Below, one piece after another: positions 1 to 12,995 of a DNA stretch of 64,000 nt. Source of the DNA: Dermatemys mawii (Eukaryota > Chordata > Testudines > Dermatemydidae); NCBI GenBank assembly GCA_007922305.1, contig ML677358.1, forward strand, positions 13,386,943 through 13,450,942. The letters are read 5' to 3'. A model generated the notes under the pieces. It had not been told where the DNA came from, ran no database searches, and saw nothing but the letters and a program-made list of their open reading frames with translations. Within the stretch, counting starts at the first letter, position 1. Each line of letters starts with the position of its first letter. The position numbers and the translations under genes were made by a program.

Positions 1-381
1 CGCTGTCAGCCTGGGTTACCTACACCCAGGCTGGCAGCGGGAGCTGAGTGGGGCAGGCGGCGAGATCCCGGCTGGAAGAGCCTGGGGGGAGAGCCCAAAG
101 CGGCCGTGGGCTGAGCACTTAGCCTGCTGCCACTTTGGACTTTCCCCCAGGCTCCTGCCAGCCGGGGTCTCAGCCCGCTGCCAGCTGGGGTTTCCTACAC
201 CCAGACTGGCTGGGCTGAGACCCCAGCTGGTAAGGGACCAGCGAGGGAAACCCCAAAGCAGTGGCAGGCTGAGCACTCAGCCTGCAGCCACTTTGGGGCT
301 TCCGCTGCCGATCCCTGTGTTAGATGTCCCAGTTAATCCGCAGCCCGGTTAACCCGAGCCCAGATAATCGGGAGTCTACTG
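1..381 (+). mobile_element. Tigger-like (TcMar) MITE, left end outside window
   Basis: The right terminus AGATAATCGGGAGTCTACTG followed by TA (382-383) matches the right terminus of the complete element at 54647-54945 (ATAATCGAGAGTCTACTC then TA). TTAATCC and GGTTAACCC strings just inside also recur in both. The interior is GC-rich and holds internal near-repeats built on the motif CAGCxxGGGxTTTCCTACACCCAG. No transposase is present. Confidence 0.6.
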
Positions 382-383
382 TA

Positions 384-1765
384 CATCTTTTTTTGCAGTA
401 CGGTTCTTCTTTCCTTTTCTTGGACCTGACTTTGGGTGTGGTAGATTTATTTAGTAGAAATGTATTAAAAAGAACATCTACTCTGCAATTTCATGTTGTG
501 CTTCTCAGCTTGTGTGCTTTTGGGAAAGCAATTGTGTGGTTCCTTTATGACCGTATTTTTTGGACCCACATTTCACCAGATTCAGAAAAACTATGAAAGC
601 AGAGATTCACATCTTTCCCAAGACTTGTATTTTTCCACATAATCTATGTTTTAATTTCTTATGTTACAGAATCCAGCACTGGTTCTTATGAAAAAAAAGT
701 ATCCTTTGTGAAGGAGAGGGAAAAAGAGAAAAGGACCTTCTCTGAAAACGTGGAAAGGAGTTGGTAACAGATTACACAAGCCACAAAGCAAATAGACTAA
801 ACCTACTCTGTACCAATATTTTTGCTAGAAAGTCCTTGTACGATCCCCAATTTCTTCACAAAAATTCAACCAATTACTTGGAAATGTGTTCATGGCTGAA
901 GATTTTTATCAAGAGCACCCAAATTATACAGTGATGAACGCTTTAGAAATGTAAAAAGCCTGGAAAACAAACTCCCACTACTTTTAAACACAGGTTATGA
1001 AGGTAAAATATATTCTTTTCTTTCAAAGGAATAAATGGAAGCATAGATTTGCAAGTGCTCCATAACAAACCCATTAGGAAAAGTATTAGGGGGAAATCAA
1101 GCCCTGTTGTAAACCAGGGAACGATGAGAAAGAAATTTGTGGGACAGACATAGCCATAATTCCTTGACCAGAAAGCAAAGGAAAGGAAAACAGTGCAGAG
1201 CCCTGGTAAATACTGGGTGTCCTGCTGTTGAAAGTATTTATTTTAAGGATTTTTAAATTACAAGTATTCTCATATTTTCAACATCTTTAAAGAAAAATCC
1301 ACCCTTCAAGCCTACTTTTGCAACCCATGTTCCTGCTAAATAACCTATAGACAGTGATGTCTAGCAAGCCTCTGAAATCAGAGGGCCTAGTTTGCCACTG
1401 CATCCCTCCAGTTTTACATCAGTATTACTCCACTGAAACTAGTGGGTAATTAGGTCCAGAATTTGACTACGCCTTTGCAATGCTGAATTAAGTTTAACAA
1501 AGCTTTGCCATTCATGCACACTTCAGCTAGGTAGTGGGTTACCACACCAGAAAGATCTGAGACTCACTGTGGTCAGGTACCATGAAATTCAGGTTACCAT
1601 GAAGTATTTCATTGTATACTGAGATGGGCTCTTGAGAAAGATCTGCCTATCTCTGTCAGTCATAACACAATTCAGTGAGATTTTACAAGATACACTTGAC
1701 CAAAAGGAAGCTTGCAAAATAATCAGGTGAGAGCAAATTGCATTCTTTAAACCACTCAGCAGTGA
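384..1765. other. Intergenic DNA, nothing recognised
   Basis: AT-rich sequence between the Tigger-like end and the split LTR. No gene, RNA or clear repeat boundary was found. Confidence 0.5.
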
Positions 1766-1770
1766 CTTGA

Positions 1771-3590
1771 TGTAACAGGGTCTCTGCCAGGCCCTCCTGG
1801 CTCCTGCCCCCAGTAGGCTGAGAAAGTCACACAGAGACCTTGGTGAAGTGGTCACCTACTGATCATATTTACAGGTTGTGTTCCCACCATCTTTCTGCTA
1901 TACACATAGTCCCCTTTTTATAGTCCACCAGCAAGAGAGAGGGGGCAAGCTATTTCTCTCTGCTTCCCTGAACTGCCTTTTCTCTAGTGCAGGGGTCGGC
2001 AACCTTTCAGAAGTGGTGTGCCAAGGTCACTGTAATTTAAGGTTTCGCGTGCCAGTAATAAATTTTAACATTTTTAGAAGATCTCTCTAAGTCTATATTA
2101 TATAAACAAACTATTGTTGTATTTAAAGTGAATAAGGGTTTTTTTTAATATTTAAGAAGCTTCATTTAAAATAAAATTAAAATGCAGATCTTATAAGTTT
2201 AGTATGAATCTTGCCCAGGCTTTTCCTTGCTTAGTTTTCCAACGTGGGCCACAGCATTGGGGGGCTGAAGAACACAGGGCTGTGGTCAGGAACAGAGCTC
2301 TGGCTTGGCTGCCAGTACCCCAGGCCAGCAGTGGGCTGAGCATCTGGACGCCAGTTGGCAGGGGGGCCGGTGGCTAGAACCCCAGTCCGGCAATGGGCTG
2401 AGTGGGGCCGGTGGCTGGAACCTCAAATCAGCAGCAGGCTGAGCCACTCAGCCTGCCATCAGCCCTGCTCAGTCCTCTGCTGGTCTGTGGTTCCAGCAGG
2501 GGTGAAAGTAACTTAAATTTCTTACAGGTACTGTCGAATTACAACCCCCCTCGGGGGGAGGAGCTCAGGGACTGGGGATGTGTGTGGGGGAGCACTCAGG
2601 GTAGGGAGTTGGGGTGCAGGGAGATCAGAGCAGGGGGTTGAGATGTGGATAGTGCAGGAGTCAGGGCTGGGAGCATGTGGGGTGCAGGAGTCAGGGTTGG
2701 GTGGCATGAGGGGCTCAGGAGATGGGGCAGGGGCTTGGGGATGGCCTGGGACAGTCCCAGTTGCAGCCAGGTTACCTGGACGGTAGATGGGTCCCTTTCC
2801 CACGCTGTTCCTGTTCCTGCCAAGGGAGCTGTTGGCTAGCTGTGTGGGGGCACTGCATCTGCAGGCAAATGGGGGGCAGAAGACCCCCTGGCCTGCCGCT
2901 CCCTTCCCCTTCCCCCACAGGGGCCACAGCAGTGCACGTCGCAGGGACGGCACCTGCCTGCAGTGCCCTGGTGTCCAGCCACAGTGGCGAGAGAGGGGCA
3001 GCAGAACAGGCTGGGACATGGACTCCTCCACCTACAGAGTGCCTCCCGCAAGCCCCTTTCACTGCCTGGCTGCCTGCTGCTTAGTCCGGCACCCGGGGTC
3101 GCCAGTGCCAGCGTGCAGGAGAGTTCCAGCAGCCAGCAGGACCCCAGCTGGGAGCGCGCCACACGCCACACCTCCACCCAGCATCAGCCGGCTCTGGGTT
3201 CTGTCTGGGTTCAGGTTCCGGTTCTGGCTGCCGGACCCTTGTCAGCCACTCAGCCCACTGCCAGCCTGGGGTTCTGTTCACCCGGGCTGGCAGCTGGGAC
3301 CTCGACATGCCATTAAAAATCGGCTCACATGCCAGCTTTGGCACACATGCTACAGGTTGCCAACCCTTGCTTTAGTACAACTTCCCTCTTTCCAGCACCT
3401 CCCCTTCTGGCTTCCTTCCTTTCTTCCCCGCCGCAGGGCTTTTATCCTGCCCCTGCCTGAAGAGGCAGCAGCTGTTCCAGCTTCCCCAGTCAGGACCAAC
3501 TGATCTACCCAGCTCAAATTCACCTCCCTTAATTGGAGCTGGAATGACAGAGGGTTGACTAAGCAGTTTTCTGCTTAGCACCCTGTCACA
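1771..3590 (+). mobile_element. Solo LTR split by a hAT insertion
   Basis: The outer ends form an imperfect inverted pair, TGTAACAGGG at 1771 and CCCTGTCACA ending at 3590, with the TG...CA form of retroviral-type LTRs. Flanks CTTGA (1766-1770) and CTTGG (3591-3595) look like a decayed 5-base target duplication. The LTR is interrupted at 1990-3369 by a DNA transposon, leaving about 219 and 221 bases. No internal gag, pol or env sequence is adjacent, so it is a solo LTR. Orientation is uncertain. Confidence 0.6.
1990..3369 (+). mobile_element. hAT-like non-autonomous transposon (1380 bp)
   Basis: Terminal inverted repeats are CAGGGGTCGGCAACCTTTCAG on the left and the complement of CTACAGGTTGCCAACCCTTG on the right. 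Flanking 8-base segments CTCTAGTG (1982-1989) and CTTTAGTA (3370-3377) agree at six positions, as expected for an old hAT target duplication. The first part is AT-rich; the rest is GC-rich with a G-rich minisatellite (about 2570-2760). Overlapping open frames inside, up to 238 codons on both strands, show no transposase motif and look compositional. Confidence 0.8.
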
Positions 3591-4194
3591 CTTGGGTATG
3601 TTGTACCTTCAATTCTGAATGTGTTCTATACAGTAATTTCTTTCTGAAAGACTGGTGCATGATGAAAAAGGAGCCTGCTGCCCTTTTCAGTTTATAATGT
3701 CACCAGAAATTGAGGCTGTTTAACAGATGGGGAATTCACCATTTCAGACTTACTCTTATATTAAAAAGTCACCTTTTTGATAACTGATCCCATCATGTAT
3801 TATAGATGCTGCAAAGTCACATAACATTAGGGTTCTTTTAATTGCCAAGACAGTCAAATCCCCCTTACATTATAATAAAAAAAAACCCTCCAAAACAGAA
3901 CTTGTATAATCAGTTTTACTGTGGCATGATGCACTACACTAAAATTTAGTTGCAATTCAAAGCCCAGATTCTCAACTGATCAGCATAGCTCCATTTGGTC
4001 CAAACCATCATAGTTCACTAAAGTTCGGATAAACGATTCTAGTTTTGGCTCATCTCTTATAACTCCCACTACAATTTCAAGGATCACTTAAATGTCATCA
4101 TAGAGGTACTTAAGAAATATTTCAGTCTTCTTCCTATTACTTAGATGTTGTTCACTTTTAGTCTGAGAAATAATATAATCTGGATGATTGAGTA

Positions 4195-4335
4195 GAGGAA
4201 GCCAGAATCTTCAGTATTACAGTTCTGGCTCTACCAATGACTGGCCAATCACGTCACCTCTCTGCCTCAGTTTCCCTACCAGTGAAATGGGATATGACAC
4301 CCACCTTCCTTACAGGAATATGGCAAGGGGGTAAT
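4195..4335 (+). repeat. MIR/CORE-type SINE fragment
   Basis: It has the CORE-SINE landmarks in order: a CAATCACGTCACCTCTCTGCCTCAGTTTCCC-type block broken over 4245-4275, then AAATGGGATATGACACCCACC. No tRNA-like head is clear. Confidence 0.65.
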
Positions 4336-4489
4336 TATTCATAAGACACTCAAGTTCTCTCCTCCTTTCAGGAAACAGGTAAGCATATTACAGGTATGAT
4401 CTGAAGAGCTGATCTCTCAAAACAGTGAAGTCTGCTGATTGTCTGATTTCTGGGCCCTTTCAAGAGCTTCACGAATGGCTTCTGGGATT

Positions 4490-5450
4490 GTTGAAACCCT
4501 TAGGTCCCATCTTAATGTGACAGGCTGAATTACAGAAAACCCCTTGGGAACTGCCAACTGATGTGTTGAGACTACTTCTGAGCCATTTCCCCTGCCAGCT
4601 TGGGACTTCAGAACACTGCCTGGCTTGAGCCAGACATGCTAGCTTGCTGCAAACCCAGGCCCAGGTTTGAACAATGTCGCCCGCAAACTACAGGCTTAAC
4701 TGAAAACAGTTTAAGAAATGTTCCTGTCTCCGACACTCAGATGCCCAACTCCCAATGCAGTCCAAACTCCAGATAAATCCGTTTTACCCTGTATAAAGCT
4801 TATACAGGTACTAATACATACTTTGGGTTAATTAATAAGTAAAAAGTGATTTTAATAAATACAAAAAGTAGGATTTAAGTGGTTCCAAGTAGTAACAGAC
4901 AGAACAAAGTGAATTACCAAGCAAAATAAAATAAAACACGCAAGCCTACGCCTAATACAGTAAGAAAGTGATTACAGATGAAACCTCACCTTCAGAGATG
5001 TTCCAGGAAGCTTCTTTTACAGTCTAGCCTCCTTTTACTCTGGGTCCAGCAATCACAAACATCCCCATGGTTACTGTCCTTTGTTCCAGTTTCTTTCAGG
5101 TATCCTTTGGGGACGGAGAGGCTATCTCTTAAGCCAGCTGAAGACCAAATGGAGAGGTCTCTGAGAGGTTTACATAGACTTTCTCTTGTGGGTGGACACC
5201 CCTCCTTCCCCCTGTGTAGAATCCCAGCTACAAGATGGAGTTTTGGAGTCAGCTGGGCAGGTCACATGTCCATGCGTGACTCAGAATTTACAGGTAGCAG
5301 CCATTGTTCACATGCTACCTTGAATGTCCTCAAGTAAATTTCTTATGTGGATTGGAGCCTTCCTAAATCCATTGTTTGTTACATGTTTCTTGATTGGGCA
5401 CCTAACTTGCAAATTCCTTTTTAAAGAAGCTGCACAAATCCCTTACTAAG
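4490..5450 (-). mobile_element. Probable LTR-retroelement-derived repeat, decayed
   Basis: The segment contains strings I recall as recurring in turtle genomes, such as CCCTGTATAAAGCTTATACAGG and AATAAGTAAAAAGTGATTTTA, followed by CAAAATAAAATAAAACACGCAAG. A further fragment near 6180-6330 ends in a GTGTGCAACATCACAC-like terminus. Boundaries and class are uncertain, since this rests on recall rather than a full pair of ends. Confidence 0.35.
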
Positions 5451-6737
5451 GCTATTTAAAATCAAACAAGTACACAGCCAATATTCATAACTTTGAATAC
5501 AAAAATGATACCTGCATACTGTTGAAGGAGAAGCAGTGATCTGTATGCTGTGTATAATCTGTATGCTCAAAAGGTCTGTTACACTCCTCTCCACCCCCAC
5601 TTTTGTCTCCTCTCCCTCTTTGATACCTGTGAAGCGGCTTTCCCCCACCCCTCCCTCCTGGAATGCTTGTGGGATGAATGGGCTACTTAAACAGCTGGAA
5701 GATCAGAAGAGCTCCCAGGTAGACAAGGTGTCTGGGACTCTAATTAGGCAGTGATCACACACTCAATGCATGAACACTGCCCAACGTGGAGTGTGACCAA
5801 CCATGTCATCTCTAGTCGCAGGCCATGAGGAGCAGGTCCTTAAAAGGGGAAGGGGCCATGTGCTCAAGCGTGCACTCACAAGTTTCTGCCTCCCATGAAG
5901 GACCTTTGCCCGGACTGCCTGGCCAGTGGTGCGTTGCATTCCATTGTGCCTCAGGAAGACTTACCTTCATTCACACCATCCATCCCTGCGCTGTGGGACA
6001 CTTACCTTGAAGGATCCTGACATCTCCAGTGCTGTGCTTGTCCTGGGAGTGTGGGTATGCGAGTATGAGTGTGACCTTGACCTTCCCCTTCTTTAGAGCT
6101 TAGCTATCAGTATAAGAAACGTGTTGTTTTCTGCCAAACTCTGGTGGGTCATTAGTCCTCCCTAAGCTTACTAGCTGACCCAATTTCGGGTAACACATAA
6201 AAATAGGATGAATATATTCAGTAGATCATATCCTCTGCAGGGATGTTACATGGCATATGTAGCATAAAACATATTCCAGTCATATTTCATAAAGCATTAT
6301 GGTGTGCAACATCACACTTACCCTGGCACCAATGCTGCTAGAACTGCTGCAACTTCACGTATGTCTATCTTTAGCTGATGCAAATCCAGCTTTTGCACTA
6401 ACTAAGGGGTTCTCTCCCGACAACACTTCTTTCTGCCTACTGAAACAGAATGAGAGACCCATACAAGGAAGGAATTAGGTTTCTATGTTGGCTGTAATCT
6501 GGTCTCTTTAGACTAGCCAGCGTTTTAAGGGTTAAAGACAGAGAAGCGACTTAAAACAATCCATTAATTATGTATTTCCAATGAGGATGGCAATTGTCTC
6601 CCTAGGTTCTTTAAAAATAACGTCAACCTTCATTAAGGTTCTTACAATTGCAAATATTGCAATAATATAAAAAAGGGTCAGGACTAAACTAATATTGATG
6701 TTCCTAATCAATTTCACTTGTCACAATTATAAGAATT

Positions 6738-6962
6738 GTGAGAGACAAGGTAGGTGAGGTAATATCTTTTATTGGACCAACTTGTGTTGGTGGGAGGTAC
6801 AAACTTTCAAGCTTTACAGAGCCCTTCTTCACCTGAGTAAAGAGCTCTGTAAAAATCAAAAAGCTTATACCTTCCACCAACAGCAGTTGATCCAATAAAA
6901 CATATTAACTCACCTATCTTGTATCTTTCATATCCTGGGACCAATACCGCTACAACACTGAA
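6738..6962 (-). repeat. Foldback repeat, TTATTGGACCA family, copy 1
   Basis: Arms AATATCTTTTATTGGACCAA and, inverted, GTTGATCCAATAAAACATAT surround a CTTTACAGAGCCC ... AGAGCTCTGTAAAAA centre. Its right end (TATCCTGGGACCAATACCGC) is the complement of the left end of the copy at 40.5 kb, so this copy is in reverse orientation. Confidence 0.7.
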
Positions 6963-7599
6963 AACAATATAGAAATTATCTGAAACTTGATCATTTCTTT
7001 AGATAAAGAAAAAAGCTTGATATAACAGGTACAGTAGCACTAACCTAACTGCTTGGGCCAAGATCACTTATACTCAATTTCCAACAGCAAACCAATTCCT
7101 TCTTCGTATTTTATTGCTTTTTAATTTACATTTACGCTAGGACTTCCATAATAATCATGCTGATTCCCTCAGCTCAGTGAAATAAACATTAATTCACAAG
7201 CTAAGCAAAAGAAATTAAATGTGCAAATCCCCAAACTGAGCAGGGAAAACACAACGAAATTAAGTGCAGGTTTATTCCCAGGCACTTACAAATTTCCATA
7301 TTTGCGTAATAGTGATTAGTCTAAAAGAATAGAAAAAGAAAATTGCTCTATTTTTTTTTAACTTTCCTAAAGAACAAGAGGCAAGTTTTTAAAAGTACTT
7401 ACAAATTTGGGGACCCCTATGGTCATTTTCATAGCAATCCCCAAGATTCTTGCTAATCTTTGTTATTCCACGTAAATAAAAATTCTGCCTCCTTGACTTT
7501 CACCTCTTTAGATAGCTCATTTATCCATCACTTTCTTTTTCTGCTGCTTTATCCTTTACCAGGAAAAAGACAATCAAAAATATTAAGGGACTAATCCAG

Positions 7600-7800
7600 T
7601 TTTAAACCAGTGTAACTCAATGGACTTGCATGAGCCAGATGCTCAGCTGGTGTAAATCAGTGTCACGCCACTGAAATCAATGGGCCAGTGCTCAGCTGGT
7701 GTAAATCAGTGTCACGCCACTGAAATCAGTGAGCCAGATCCCTAGCTAGTACAAATTGTCATAGGTCTACAAAAATTAATGGAGCTATTTTGATTTACAA
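7600..7800. repeat. GGTGTAAATCAG repeat with a 49-bp tandem duplication
   Basis: Units at 7641-7689 and 7690-7738 are nearly identical. Each begins GCTCAGCTGGTGTAAATCAG and continues TGTCACGCCACTGAAATCA. The motif belongs to a palindromic repeat common in reptile and bird DNA, as I remember it; relatives appear near 22.6 kb. The duplication looks local and younger than the repeat. Confidence 0.65.
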
Positions 7801-8060
7801 CGGCTGTGGAATTGGCCCTGTGTTTCTCCATTATACACCTACCAAATAAGATAGGAGGAAAAAATAGGGAAAGGGCTGAGGAGTAGACAGGGCAGCATTG
7901 TTTTCAATGCAGGCAATCTGGAGTCAGTGGTGTGGTTTGAAATAGGGGATTACCCAGATTTTGGATCTTGCCCTATTCTAAATTTGGGGGATGTTCTGGT
8001 CCTTGGGATTTTGGTTTAGGCCCATCTCTGATGTGAAAGCTGGATTAAACCGGTGACTAA

Positions 8061-8324
8061 GGGCTTGGCTACACTTACATTTTATAGTGCTTTAACTTGC
8101 TGGCTCAGGGTGTGAGCGCAGCAAGTCTGAGAGCTTTAGAGTTCTGGTGTGGACAGGCTCCGAGTGCTGGGAGCAGCGCTCCCCGGGCTCGGAGCTAATC
8201 CCCTCCTGGAGGTGGATTACCAGGAGCTCTGGGAGAGCTGCGTGCATCCACATTCGCACTTCAAAGCGCTGCCGCAGGAGCGTTCCCACGGTAGCGCTTT
8301 GAAGTTTCCAATGTAGCCATGCCC
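8061..8324 (+). mobile_element. PIF/Harbinger-type MITE
   Basis: The left end GGGCTTGGCTACACTTACAT and the complement of the right end (GGGCATGGCTACATTGGAAA) are inverted copies. TAA precedes and TTA follows, as in Harbinger insertions at TWA sites. The interior is GC-rich and non-coding, with a direct repeat of AGCGCT motifs. It belongs to the GGTCTACACT class of turtle elements (recalled). Confidence 0.7.
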
Positions 8325-11300
8325 TTACCCTCAGTGTTTGGATGTACACATGAGTCAGGGCCCTAGTTAGCTCCTTATAGTTCATGGGAGAAGCCACTGC
8401 AGGTCCTATTTGAAATCAGTTGCAGGACTCCTAAGAGACCAGCATCAAGTGCACGTCTGGGGTTGAGACAGGAGAGTTTCATAGCTCATGAGAGTGGGAA
8501 CAGAATAGGAACCTGAGCCTCAGAACCCTCCAGAAAAACTCAGCCCAGATACAGTAGTGATGTGTTTGGATACAGTCTAGTACTGTGTGTATATGGCCCC
8601 GCTCAGTCTGTCGCCTCACCTGCCCAAACCCTCCTCTGTCTCACCCAAACTTCCTCATCTTTCTGAAGCCTACCTCCCTATACCAACCAAAACTCGATCT
8701 CTCCCCTTCACTCCCATATAAAGGCCAGCAGCCTTCCGTGACACTCTGTAGACAGTACAGAGTAGAACTACAGCTTCCTGCCCCAATTTCAGCAGGGGGA
8801 TTGTGTGGCTTTTGCAGTGATTTCTGCTCTGGATTCAGTTTGCCTGCAATAGGAGTTATGGTATCACCTTATGAGATTCATCCCTTCCTTTCCTTTACCT
8901 TTTATTTTATCTGGCTTACAGTAGCATTTTCAACCCCAAGAGGACAATTACAGTGTCTGGGATCCCCATCCAAAATCCTATATTTCCTCTGCAATTATCC
9001 TTTATTTTGTCATTTGTCTTGGAACAGTTCCAAGTTTTATAGGTTGACAGCTTACCAATTAGTAAATCAATGTCACTCTTCTCAAACAAGTTAGTTATGA
9101 AAATGTCTATTCCTACAAAAATCATGCTGCCTTTGAATTCCAGTTCCAGACGAACAAGAAGGTTTATATATACACATTACTGTAATAATGTCAAAGTTCA
9201 ATCATACCCAGCGCTTATTAGATTTTGTTTTATTCTGTGCCTTGAATTATTCATTGACTATCTATAATTTCCCAAAAAATAATTTCATAAAGTGCTGCAG
9301 CAATAAAACTCACCATACACAGCACACCAATGTGGAATGTATTTATGATGCACTCATGGAAAGATCAGACTGTTACATTAATCATGTAAAAGTATTGAAA
9401 AAATTATATTTAATCATTGAAAATAAAACCTGCTTAAAGCTTTAAAACCCGCATGAAACCAAGAATTAAATTCCATACATTTCCTGCAACAATATACATA
9501 ATTATTCAATCCTTCCAGCTTTGTCTGCGGTTTACAGAGCTCTCATCTCATTTTCTTTGAACTGTGATTTGCGTTTAGTCTTTTTGATTTAGTAAATTTT
9601 GCTTAGAAGTTCCCATGTTTAAAAAATATGCTGGGGGAATAGAATATCAGGCCAAATACTTGGATTTGGCCAAGTTGTGCTGTGAGATATGCCCCCTTGC
9701 AGCCTACTCGCAATCCCAGGAATAACAGGCAGCTAGTTCAACCCTGGCACAGCTTAGAGAAGCCTAAGTGCTGCTCTAGGTTACACTGGCTAGAACAGCC
9801 CTCTAGGGGTAGCTCTGCTGACCTATGAACATCGGAGAACAATATAGTTTGTCAATTCCCCTTTTACACTATGCACAAATTCCCATCTGCTGTCCACTGA
9901 GCAGTTTGAAGCAGTTGGATGGAAGGAACAAAGGTCTGGCCCCCAGAAATTTATCACTAAAAATATAATGACACTGCTCAGTATAGCAACAAAGACAGCA
10001 GAATTACTAGTAAGACTCCAGGTACTTCCAGGCTTGAGCTGTGTATTGGTATAGGCTTTGTAAAAATTCATGTACGAATTTCTAGTGTTATATAGAAATA
10101 ATTTAACCACAAAATCAAGAATAATTTATCTGAAGATTTTAAAGTATATAATCAATCTAAAAAGGGCAGTGTCAGTAATGTAAGATAACTGCCCAGACTA
10201 GTTAATATCCAAAAACACATAAATTGCGACCAAAAAGTGCCCTTGTTATATGTTAATTAGGCCTCCTCAGACACTTCCTATCCTTGCCCAGACTATGGGT
10301 TTGGTGTGTCTCTCTCAGTAGTTCAAATTAATAATAAAATCAATCACTTTTCATAAGGGAATGATGATCTAACTCCACATTCACTGAGCAGACCAGTTGC
10401 CAAGCAGTGTCCCAGAAAACTATCTGGATTCTGGACATAAAAAAGGAATGCCTTTTATTACTATTATTTCTATTTCATCCTAAACCTAATGAAGACAGCA
10501 TCACACTTAAAACTTTGTAATCATTGATACCTTCTGGTTGCCATGCCTCTGACATTCCAGTCCCCTGAAGACAGAAAGATTTTGTCTGCTCGATCCCTTA
10601 GTTCTAGCTCTACTTAAGCATCCCCTTAATCTGCCTGCCACCTAGAATTGACTCCCCATACCTTTCTAACTGTAAGTATTGCCCCTGCCCTCACACCCAC
10701 AGAAAAAGTCCACCTTCAACACAATTGAATCCTCCAAATTCACTCTCTTCCCTTTAAACCCCAGTGACCAGAGAAAAAACATTTCTATATCTTTAGCCTT
10801 TAGCCAACCATGAGTCTCCCTTCCCATGACCCTTATCCACCACCAGAAATTGAATTTTCCCCATTCTCCACTTGACTTTGATCAATATGATGGTTAAGGT
10901 CTCCCAGTTTTTGTTGTATTATGTGAAGTGCAGAGTCAAGTCTGAACACGTCCTGTTCCTTGATATGGTCTAAAAGCAGGAGACCTGCCCAGTTCTTTAG
11001 GGTGCTCAAATACATGGTGAGCCAAGTCCATTGCTGCAAGTCTCTGATGTTTGAAGAGTTAAGCACTCTGTAGATAATACACCTATCCTGCTTCAGGAAA
11101 CCTCAAATGAAAAATATATGAGGGCAGGAGTGCAAACAGTCAGAATTTACTGCTATTGGAGTTTCCCCTTTGTCAGAACTGCAGGACCAGCCCATAATGT
11201 GAACCCATGAGAGTCCAGGATGTGCAAATACTTAAATTCATTTTTTTTAATTAAAAAAATCATCTGTCTAGGAAATGGTGAAATATCTTTATGCAATTTA

Positions 11301-12300
11301 ACAAGCCTAGATATACCTCTCTTTTATAACTGAAAGTTTTTTTGAGAAGTATGTTGTCCCTATAAAGGAAGCAGAGAATAAAGGTTTGGTATGATCTGTG
11401 TATGCTAAGCTCTAAGATGCAGTATCTTTGAAACTTAATAACTTGTTTGAAATAATTCAACCTCCTATACATGATCCATCCTGTAGTGTTTCAACAGATT
11501 TTGATTCTCTTTGTTCAGAAACCTTTTAGCTAATCATTTTCATCTCTTTGTGTCCATAAATCTTGCATCTCTAGGGCAATGACTTTTACTCAGCAAATGT
11601 TAAGCAGAAATAAAACTGCATGGAACAGTCAAAGCATTAGAATTGCCATAAGAATTTAGCAATATATCGATCAAATTCAGCTCCCTTCTGACTTTTCATT
11701 ATGTCACTTTAACCTTCTGGGTTCAATAAGATAAAAGGCTAAAACAGTATATGATTTTGTTTGGGGAGGGGTGGAACTCCATCTGTGTCTGTGCACACAC
11801 TTATGGGCTTTAGACAGCCCAATAAAAATGAATTTTGAACTGCATCCTTGCCAGCAGCAAACTAAAAAACTGTATTTATAGTTGTATAAAAAATGATCAG
11901 GAATCTACTGTTGCAGTGAAGGGCATAGGCAGTTATAGAGTATTAGTGAGATGATAGTTTTGTGCAAGTTTTTTTGAACTTCTGTACGTTAGCTCTGAAA
12001 ATGCATACATGCAAGGGGGGGAAAACAAAGTCTACAATGGAAAGGTGTATGTTTAGCACACTGGTGTGTATATTACATTACCAGCGCAGCTGGAAATATC
12101 TGGCCTTATCCATACTCCAACCAGTCTTTGCTTCCTAGTACAGTACTCTATGCCATACAGAAAACAGTGACTGTGATTCCATGCCCTGACACATATTGCA
12201 GGCATTCCTAGCTACTCAGCCATAGACGCTGAGACCTGTTCTAAGCCAACACCTTCCCCACCCAGTAAATAGCATGGGATGCCAGTTTACGCAGTACGTG
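8325..12300. other. Gene-free AT-rich stretch
   Basis: No exon, RNA gene or clear transposon end was recognised in this 4 kb. Open frames here are short and lack family resemblance. Confidence 0.45.
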
Positions 12301-12302
12301 GA

Positions 12303-12580
12303 AACTAGAGCTGATTGTAAAGGGTCAAAAATATTTTTGACAGACATTCTGAAAAATATTGGCTTTACAATTTTGTGCACAAATATTTTTAAATGGCTTG
12401 ATAAAAAAATTTTGGTTTTCAATCAATATTTTAACTGGGAAAATTTCAGGGTTTTTTGTCAAAAAGAAAAATTTCAAAAGGACAATTTTCCACACATTTT
12501 TCAATTGGATTGAAATTTTCCATTCTTTTAACAACAAAAAGGATGTTCAAATGAAAAAATGTTAGCTAGCTCTCATGGAA
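12303..12580. repeat. AT-rich repeat with AGAGCTG ends, hAT-like
   Basis: It is bounded by TAGAGCTGATTGTAA on the left and TTAGCTAGCTCTCATGG on the right, and is filled with AAATTTC/AAAATATTTTT runs. A related segment beginning TAGAGCTGGTGGAACC is at about 19.98 kb. Class assignment is from recall; boundaries are approximate. Confidence 0.4.
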
Positions 12581-12824
12581 AATGCAGAACAGAACAGAAT
12601 CAACTTGGAACATAGAGAACTGTCCCAATACAGAGCAAGCTCTTGGTCTACATTTATAACCTGCTTATGCTGAGGAAGCAGAGATTATTGCTAATAGTGT
12701 GGTGGGCAGATATGAAGGTAGGGTTCCTGCCCCATTCAATATCCTGCAAGTTGGTGAGCAGCCTCAGTTCCCTTTTACTTCAGTGGGAGTTGGGGCTGCT
12801 CAGTGCCTTGCAAGACAGGGATCC

Positions 12825-12995
12825 AAGGGTATCTCTACTCTGCAATAAAACATCCCTGGCTGGCCCATGTCAACTGAGTCAGGCTTACAGGGATTGGGCT
12901 GTGGGGTTAAAAAATTACAGTGATGACATCTGGGCCCAGGTAGTCCTAGAACCAGGCAGTGGTGTCTTGTTGCAATGTGAACATACCCTAAGAGA
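12825..12995. mobile_element. Small DNA-transposon (MITE) remnant
   Basis: It starts near GTATCTCTACTCTGCAATAAAA and ends GCAATGTGAACATACCCTAA, which is an approximate inverted pair (GGTATxTCTACxCTGCAAT). It lies inside the 209-codon open frame at 12643-13272, which argues against that frame being a gene. Confidence 0.45.

Noticed and set aside
2522..3503. Overlapping open frames on both strands, up to 238 codons
   Set aside because: They lie mainly in the GC-rich interior of the hAT element and run across its border into LTR sequence; proline/serine-rich products without motifs are compositional.
7641..7738. Possible CRISPR-like direct repeat
   Set aside because: Only two adjacent units with no spacers, in a eukaryotic repeat.
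10833..11066. 77-codon minus-strand frame with helical look (LHIIQQKLGDLNHHIDQSQ)
   Set aside because: No family match and no convincing splice sites; treated as chance.
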